From PGYU01 sp964637845 (GTDB lineage: Bacteria > Bacteroidota > Ignavibacteria > Kapaibacteriales > UBA2268): DNA of 11,392 nucleotides. Of this stretch, positions 7,072 through 11,392 are shown in pieces; positions within the stretch are counted from its first letter, which is position 1; every line of letters starts with the position of its first letter. The position numbers were made by a program, and so were the translations under genes. The notes beneath the pieces are model-generated. The model did not search any database. It was not told where the DNA came from and was given only the letters and a program-made list of their open reading frames with translations. The stretch covers positions 1 through 11,392 of the forward strand of contig CAZWXI010000089.1 in NCBI GenBank assembly GCA_964637845.1. Reading direction: 5' to 3'.

Positions 7072-7495
7072 ATCAGTTTTAATAAAATATTTGACTACAC
7101 TAGCAACTTTTTCACTCCTTTTCATTGCATATAGTCACTCACAATCACCCAAAAGCCCCAATCATGGCACAAAAATTGCAAACAACAGCCGAAGTGAAAC
7201 ATTAGTGTCGGGAAAAGTAGAAAATGATACAGTCAAAACCAATAGTATCATTAATATTTGGAACAGCAATGATATTTACAATGTAAAAATTAACGTTCGA
7301 GACAAGGATGCCGAAATTGATATCGGAGTATTTAATATGCTCGGTAAAGAAGTAATGAAAGTGTTCAAAGGTATTACACGAAATAACGAAGCAATTTACG
7401 AGTTTAATGCCGATAAACTCCCCAATGGTGTTTACTTATGCGTCTTACAAGGAAGAAACTTCCGGGATGTGGAAAAGTTTATTGTTTCAAGGTAA
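7058..7495 (+). CDS. Small exported protein: signal peptide plus T9SS type A-like sorting domain
   Basis: From ATG 7058 the product has 145 residues. A signal peptide covers residues 1 to about 29 (SVLIKYLTTLATFSLLFIAY, then SHSQS), followed by a polar linker (30-63). The remaining ~80 residues fit the beta-sandwich pattern of the Por secretion system C-terminal domain: VKINV, IDIGVFNMLGKEV (87-99), AIYEFNADKLPNGVYLCVL (112-130) and a terminal EKFIVSR. In this family the domain directs a cargo through the type IX secretion system to the cell surface. The usual PNP-type entry motif is replaced by IWNSNDIY, and no cargo domain exists. ATG 7049 is an alternative start, adding three residues; either start overlaps the upstream gene. 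The stop overlaps the next ATG (TAATG). The domain call is good, but the function without a cargo is unknown. Confidence 0.78.
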   Translation: MTQNKSVLIKYLTTLATFSLLFIAYSHSQSPKSPNHGTKIANNSRSETLVSGKVENDTVKTNSIINIWNSNDIYNVKINVRDKDAEIDIGVFNMLGKEVMKVFKGITRNNEAIYEFNADKLPNGVYLCVLQGRNFRDVEKFIVSR

Positions 7496-8556
7496 TGAAA
7501 AGCCGAACCATATATATTACATACTACAATTCAATAATTTTGACAGTATTGCTTAGCACATTATTATATTCACCAACATATTCTCAAATATCATCAGGCG
7601 GATATGCAGAAACTTATTTGCTGAGAAATATCGGTGCAAGGGGGATTTCGATGGCGGGAGCCTATACAGCGGTTGTCAATGAACCCTCAGGCATTTACTA
7701 TAATCCTGCGGGTGTGGGTTTTATGAGCCAAGTTCCCACAGTTAATGTATCAACCTCCGTACTTGGATTGGGACGTTCATACAATTCCCTTACTTGGGCA
7801 CAACAAGTATTGCCACAGTTTGGCATGGGATTCGGTTTTAATGCACTTTCGACACCAGAATTTAAGGCACGAGATGTAATGGGCAATCAAATCGGCAACA
7901 TTTCAGCTATGCAATTTAATTTATCATTAGCGGCAGCTTACAGCATAGAATTTATGAGCATGGGAGCCACCATTAAATATCTTAATCATGGAGTTACGGG
8001 AATTTCGGGCGGGGCAAGCGGTTTTACCATTGATGTAGGAACTAAGTTTGATGTTCTCGATATGTTTTCCGTTGGAATAGCAATGCAAAACATATCCGGC
8101 ATGATGTTCTGGGATACACCTTATGGCCCAAGGGAAGATTTACCGTTTAGGGTAAGAGCGGGGGTAGCAATGGAATTTGCCATCAATGACGAGACACTCA
8201 TGACACGTTCTACCATAACCGGCGAACAACTTCAAGTCTATATACCCGCCACAAGATACGTCTTGATTGCCTCGGATTTGATAATTACGCAATTCGAGAA
8301 AAATCCCACACTTGTATTTGGCACGGAGGCTGTTCCTCACGAATTGATTGCATTCCGCGGGGGTATAGCAGTTTATGGCGATAAATACGGCATTGCAGAA
8401 TTTTTCCCAATGACATATTGGGGCGCCGGCGTATCAATTAGACCGGATTTGGGTAATAATCTCCCTTTTAGTCTTAATATTGATTATTCATTATCAAATG
8501 AGTACCTGACTGAATCAAGAATATCGCACCACATAAGTATAATGCTGGAATTTTGA
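7495..8556 (+). CDS. PorV/PorQ family (UPF0164-like) outer-membrane beta-barrel protein
   Basis: The 353-residue product has a signal peptide (NSIILTVLLSTLLYSPTYS, cleavage near residue 30-31). The mature start carries the family signature GARGISMAGAYTAVVNEPSG (47-66) followed by IYYNPAG, the conserved Ala/Gly-rich entry to PorV/PorQ/FadL-like barrels. Alternating hydrophobic strands rich in Gly and aromatics follow, and the protein ends in Phe (SIMLEF), as outer-membrane barrels do. PorV and PorQ are T9SS components that shuttle or receive cargo bearing a sorting domain at the outer membrane. Membership does not settle which role this copy has, so no symbol is given. ATG 7495 was chosen because the signal peptide begins there and the codon overlaps the upstream stop; AAGG sits just before it. 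The in-frame ATG at 7438 would add a non-signal-like leader. The neighbouring sorting-domain protein is a natural candidate partner. Confidence 0.85.
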   Translation: MKSRTIYITYYNSIILTVLLSTLLYSPTYSQISSGGYAETYLLRNIGARGISMAGAYTAVVNEPSGIYYNPAGVGFMSQVPTVNVSTSVLGLGRSYNSLTWAQQVLPQFGMGFGFNALSTPEFKARDVMGNQIGNISAMQFNLSLAAAYSIEFMSMGATIKYLNHGVTGISGGASGFTIDVGTKFDVLDMFSVGIAMQNISGMMFWDTPYGPREDLPFRVRAGVAMEFAINDETLMTRSTITGEQLQVYIPATRYVLIASDLIITQFEKNPTLVFGTEAVPHELIAFRGGIAVYGDKYGIAEFFPMTYWGAGVSIRPDLGNNLPFSLNIDYSLSNEYLTESRISHHISIMLEF

Positions 8557-8576
8557 TTGCATCAAGTCGCTTTTTT
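8553..8576 (+). terminator. Weak candidate terminator at the convergent junction
   Basis: TTGAT-TGC-ATCAA (8553-8565) is a perfect 5-bp inverted repeat with a 3-nt loop, followed by GTCGC and six T residues (8571-8576). The stem is short and mostly A-T, so termination strength is doubtful. Both converging genes' stop codons lie in its two arms. Confidence 0.25.
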
Positions 8577-9221
8577 CCTCATTAATCTTAAATTTTCCAC
8601 TATATCGCCGTTAAATATACCCGAACCACTGACTATTATATTCGCACCCGAATCAACTACATCACGCGCATTGTCAATTTTTATACCACCGTCAACTTCA
8701 ATTTCAACATGCTCCAAATCATTATCCCTCAAAAAACTACGCAGTTTGTAGCATTTATTATGAAATGAGCTTATAAAACTCTGTCCTCCGAAACCAGGAT
8801 TTACAGACATAAGCAATACAAAATCACAATATGGAAGTGAATCATATACCAACTCTACGGGCGTAAGCGGATTTAGGACAATCCCTGCTTGTTTGCTACA
8901 TGATTTAATCAGACTCAAAGTCCTATGCAAATGATGGCAAACTTCGTAATGTACAGAAATTAAATCTGAACCTGCTTCGGCAAACGCTTCAATATACCTG
9001 TCGGGTGATGAAATCATTAAATGTACATCAAGTGGAAGTTTTGTAACCTTTTTTATTGACGAGACAACCGGGGTACCAATAGTTATGTTGGGAACGAAAT
9101 GTCCATCCATAACATCTATGTGGAGATAGTCTGCCCCGCCCAGCTCACATTTACGAATTTCAGATTCAAGATTTACAAAATCTGCCGATAAAATTGATGG
9201 AGCCAATTTCAACTGTTTCAT
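8562..9221 (-). CDS. rpe: Ribulose-phosphate 3-epimerase
   Basis: The enzyme interconverts D-ribulose 5-phosphate and D-xylulose 5-phosphate in the pentose phosphate pathway, in the cytoplasm. The 219-residue length is normal and the TIM-barrel motifs are all present: LAPSILSADF (6-15), HIDVMDGHFVPN (34-45), DVHLM (65-69), the phosphate-loop region LMSVNPGFGGQ (137-147) and EVDGGI (175-180), then a GSGIF phosphate-binding turn. Metal ligands His34, Asp36, His67 and Asp177 are in place, with Asp36 and Asp177 as the catalytic acid/base pair. The start overlaps the stop of the upstream protease gene as ATGA, with a strong Shine-Dalgarno site inside that gene, so the two should be coupled. The 3' end faces the PorV-like gene across 5 bp. 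Confidence 0.97.
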   Translation of the reverse strand: MKQLKLAPSILSADFVNLESEIRKCELGGADYLHIDVMDGHFVPNITIGTPVVSSIKKVTKLPLDVHLMISSPDRYIEAFAEAGSDLISVHYEVCHHLHRTLSLIKSCSKQAGIVLNPLTPVELVYDSLPYCDFVLLMSVNPGFGGQSFISSFHNKCYKLRSFLRDNDLEHVEIEVDGGIKIDNARDVVDSGANIIVSGSGIFNGDIVENLRLMRKKAT

Positions 9222-11392
9222 TTTCCCTCCTTAGTGGATTTGCTTGTGCTTTTGGGCTTCAATATCAGCGAAAATTCTTCTAGTTTTTTATCAACCTTGC
9301 CATATAGTGAGTTTGGTGGATAATTATTATTCTTATCAAAAGCTCCCGACTCAATACCAAAGAGCAACTTGACTCCTTCGTCAATGTGATTAATGGTGTA
9401 GATATGAAATTTCTCTGCTTTTACATCATCAATGATATCTTGCCGTAGCATCAACTCTTTCGTGTTTCTAAGCGGAATTATACAAGATTGAGTACCTGTC
9501 AGTCCACGGAACTTGCATACCTCGTAAAAACCCGTTATTTTTTCGTTTACTCCCCCGATTGGTTGAATTTCGCCCTTTTGATTTATTGAGCCGGTAATTG
9601 CAAAATCTTGTCTTATCGGCAAACCCGATAATGCCGAAAGTATTGCATAAATCTCGGCTGCAGAGGCGCTATCGCCATCAATTCCGGAATAGTTTTGTTC
9701 AAATGCGATTGATGCACTCAAAGATAAAGTTCTTTTGAGAGCAAATTTTTCTCTTAGAAATCCCGAAATTATTAATACACCTTTGTTATGAATCTTGCCA
9801 CTCAAGTCGGCTTCGCGTTCGATGTTAATAATTCCGGCAGTACCTACACCTATGCTCGCTGTAATACGTGCGGGTTTACCAAATGAATAAAGTCCGTTAT
9901 TATAAACAGTTAGCCCGTTGATTACTCCCACCCTATCTCCATCAGTATTTATCATAATTGTATCGTCAATGATACTATTACGAATTTTTTCATCAAGCAT
10001 ATTATTCCGTTCGATTCGAGTTTGTATAGCCTTTTCCACGTCTCCTCGCTCAATTATTTTGGCACCGGAAGAGGCAAAAAAAGCTGCTTCTCGGACAACA
10101 TCGGCAACATCGGAGAACTTTAATGTAATTTTATCTTTTGAACCTGCAAATTCAACTCCCCATTCAATAACAGCCGCTACTGCCGACGCCGAAAAATGAT
10201 GCAATTTTTCTTCGGAACAAATTTTATTTATAAATCTTGCATAATTAATCATCATTTCAGCATTGAGGGATGACTCGTAATCAAACTGGGCATTGATTTT
10301 AAAAATCTTTTTAAAGCCCTTTTCATAAGACTGAAGAAATCTATAAAGAGTTTGTCCGCCTATTATTATCACCTTTACGTTGACTTCAATAGCTTCTGGC
10401 TTGAGATGAGACTGAGAAAGCTGAAATACGCTATCATATGATTGAATTTCGATTTTATCGTAAAGCAGAACTTGTTGTAATTTGCTCCACACATTTGGTT
10501 CTTGAAACAAATCCATAGCGTTTACGACCAAAAAACCCTGGTCAGCGGCAAGCAATGATCCAGCTTTGATTTTGGTGAAATCTGAACGCCAAAAACCTCT
10601 ATTATCATAAACCTTTTCAATTGTTCCGAATAGATTAGTGTATGTCGGATTAGTTTCAATAATTACAGGAGCATGTGAAGTTTGCGAATTATCAAGTATG
10701 ACATTTACAAAAAAAATCGAGAATACCTTACCCAAATCATTGTTGTTATTCGATGACATGTTTTGATTTGATTGAGGTATGAAAATATTCAGGTTCTCGA
10801 GTATGAAAACCTTGACGTGCTCAATGTAGGTTTGCAATTTTTCATAAGGGAAACGTTCAAGTAAGTCAGCAAAAGCAGATGAGACAAGCTCGCCGGCGTA
10901 TTTTTTGTCATTTTCAATCAATGCGGCTTGATATTCCTGCATGATTTTCACCCCTTTTCGGGCTAAATCGTAAATTTCATCATGAAATACAAGCCAATAT
11001 TTTTTCATAGTTTCAGCATCGTTTGATTTGAGCTTTCCTTCGACAACCAACTTCTCCAAATCGCTTATTGAGACAGGCTCACCGTCAATTAAAGGAAAAA
11101 CTTCGGCTTGAACAGTACCATCGTCTCTTTCTAATTGTCCACGAACAAAACCGTGCTTGTTGATTTTGTGGTCAAAATTTTCGATTACTGTTCGTTCTTT
11201 TGACTGGAATTCATTAGTGATTTTCTTACGTGAATTATGATATGACTCTTCTTCAAAAAGTCCCGGAATCCTTTTTTTTAAATAAGCAATCGTATCATCC
11301 ATTGCAACCTGAAACAATTTGCCTTTAGATGGTGGTAACTTAAGCAAAGTAGGCCTGTCGCGGTCCTTGAAATTATGAACGTAGCAATAGTC
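9218..11392 (-). CDS. Lon-like AAA protease (AAA_32-type, S16 peptidase), N-terminus outside the window
   Basis: The frame is open to the right edge; its first visible residues, DYCYVHNFKDRDRP then LKLPPSKGK, match an internal segment of AAA_32-type Lon-like proteases. The TTG at 11347 is therefore not the start. 724 residues are visible. A helical, charged region comes first, then the ATPase portion with DFTKIKAGSLLAADQGFLVV (Walker B-like strand, near 10560) and LKPEAIEVNVKVIIIGG. The C-terminal S16 domain has GDSAS with catalytic Ser at 9668-9670 and GGVNEK with Lys at 9539-9541, exactly 43 residues apart, as in Lon. The Walker A motif must lie beyond the edge. The family degrades misfolded or regulatory proteins using ATP. 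This is not the classical Lon, which has a different N-domain. The C-terminal tail is Ser/Lys-rich. Confidence 0.9.
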   Translation of the reverse strand, partial: DYCYVHNFKDRDRPTLLKLPPSKGKLFQVAMDDTIAYLKKRIPGLFEEESYHNSRKKITNEFQSKERTVIENFDHKINKHGFVRGQLERDDGTVQAEVFPLIDGEPVSISDLEKLVVEGKLKSNDAETMKKYWLVFHDEIYDLARKGVKIMQEYQAALIENDKKYAGELVSSAFADLLERFPYEKLQTYIEHVKVFILENLNIFIPQSNQNMSSNNNNDLGKVFSIFFVNVILDNSQTSHAPVIIETNPTYTNLFGTIEKVYDNRGFWRSDFTKIKAGSLLAADQGFLVVNAMDLFQEPNVWSKLQQVLLYDKIEIQSYDSVFQLSQSHLKPEAIEVNVKVIIIGGQTLYRFLQSYEKGFKKIFKINAQFDYESSLNAEMMINYARFINKICSEEKLHHFSASAVAAVIEWGVEFAGSKDKITLKFSDVADVVREAAFFASSGAKIIERGDVEKAIQTRIERNNMLDEKIRNSIIDDTIMINTDGDRVGVINGLTVYNNGLYSFGKPARITASIGVGTAGIINIEREADLSGKIHNKGVLIISGFLREKFALKRTLSLSASIAFEQNYSGIDGDSASAAEIYAILSALSGLPIRQDFAITGSINQKGEIQPIGGVNEKITGFYEVCKFRGLTGTQSCIIPLRNTKELMLRQDIIDDVKAEKFHIYTINHIDEGVKLLFGIESGAFDKNNNYPPNSLYGKVDKKLEEFSLILKPKSTSKSTKEGK
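9225..9232 (-). promoter_or_regulatory. Strong Shine-Dalgarno site for rpe inside the protease gene
   Basis: On the minus strand the sequence AAGGAGGG lies 3 bases before the rpe ATG (9219-9221). It is formed by the last sense codons (Lys-Glu-Gly) of the Lon-like gene. The near-perfect match supports the rpe start and suggests the organism uses Shine-Dalgarno initiation at some genes. Confidence 0.75.

Noticed and set aside
7409..7416. GCCGATAA, an exact match to the sigma-28 -10 element, upstream of the PorV-like gene.
   Set aside because: It encodes Ala-Asp-Lys within the sorting-domain gene, and the -35 region at the right spacing matches only about half of the consensus. The same octamer occurs at 9184-9191 (+, antisense to rpe) and at 9613-9620 (-, inside the protease gene), so chance is the simplest explanation.
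7438..7494. ATG 7438 as the start of the PorV-like gene.
   Set aside because: The extra 19 residues are translated from the wrong frame of the upstream gene and precede a normal signal peptide that begins at 7495.
9918..10199. 93-codon plus-strand open frame.
   Set aside because: It is antisense to the Lon-like protease and has low-complexity Ser/Thr/Ala composition.
11345..11347. TTG (minus strand) as the start of the Lon-like protease.
   Set aside because: Upstream in-frame residues to the window edge (YVHNF, KDRDRP) are conserved in the family, so the coding region extends beyond the window.

Overview
The window looks like chromosomal DNA from an AT-rich, flagellated member of the Bacteroidota/Chlorobiota side of the FCB group, with Ignavibacteria- or Kapabacteria-type lineages as the best guess. 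Flagellar regulators (FlhF, FlhG, a sigma-28 family factor) sit beside proteins typical of type IX secretion (a T9SS-like C-terminal sorting domain and a PorV/PorQ-family outer-membrane protein). Classical Bacteroidia generally lack flagella and make little use of Shine-Dalgarno sites, whereas two strong ones are present here (1851-1858 on + and 9225-9232 on -). The lineage call is an inference; no rRNA or other marker gene is present.

The sequence is almost entirely coding. From 1 to 5535 on the plus strand lies a tightly packed flagellar regulatory operon: flhF (5' end cut off by the window), flhG, an unrecognised two-helix membrane protein with long charged coiled coils, the flagellar sigma factor fliA, an HDOD signalling protein, and a GAF plus histidine-kinase-like protein whose catalytic residues are lost. 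Most junctions overlap or nearly touch (ATGA between flhF and flhG, 8 bp between fliA and the HDOD gene, 1 nt between the HDOD gene and the pseudokinase), which suggests co-transcription and translational coupling.

After a 51-bp gap, 5587-8556 holds a second coupled plus-strand set: an exported single-pass protein with an AMIN-like domain, TPR-like repeats and a charged cytoplasmic tail; a 145-residue exported protein that is little more than a signal peptide and a T9SS-type sorting domain; and a PorV/PorQ-like outer-membrane beta-barrel. The gap shows no clear promoter or terminator, so the two sets may be one transcript.

From 8562 to the right edge the minus strand carries ribulose-phosphate 3-epimerase (rpe) and, upstream and overlapping by ATGA, a Lon-like AAA protease whose N-terminus lies beyond the window. 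This pair converges on the plus-strand set with 5 bp between the stop codons.

Working model: FlhF and FlhG set flagellar position and number, FliA drives late flagellar genes, and the HDOD protein and pseudokinase act as a non-catalytic sensory or scaffold pair on that system. The AMIN/TPR membrane protein could be an envelope-anchored organiser for either the flagellum or the T9SS-like genes it is coupled to. The most unusual items are the degenerate kinase, the cargo-less sorting-domain protein, the AMIN/TPR membrane protein, and an FlhG without a recognisable FlhF-activating N-terminus. No tRNA, rRNA, CRISPR array, insertion sequence or attachment site was seen.
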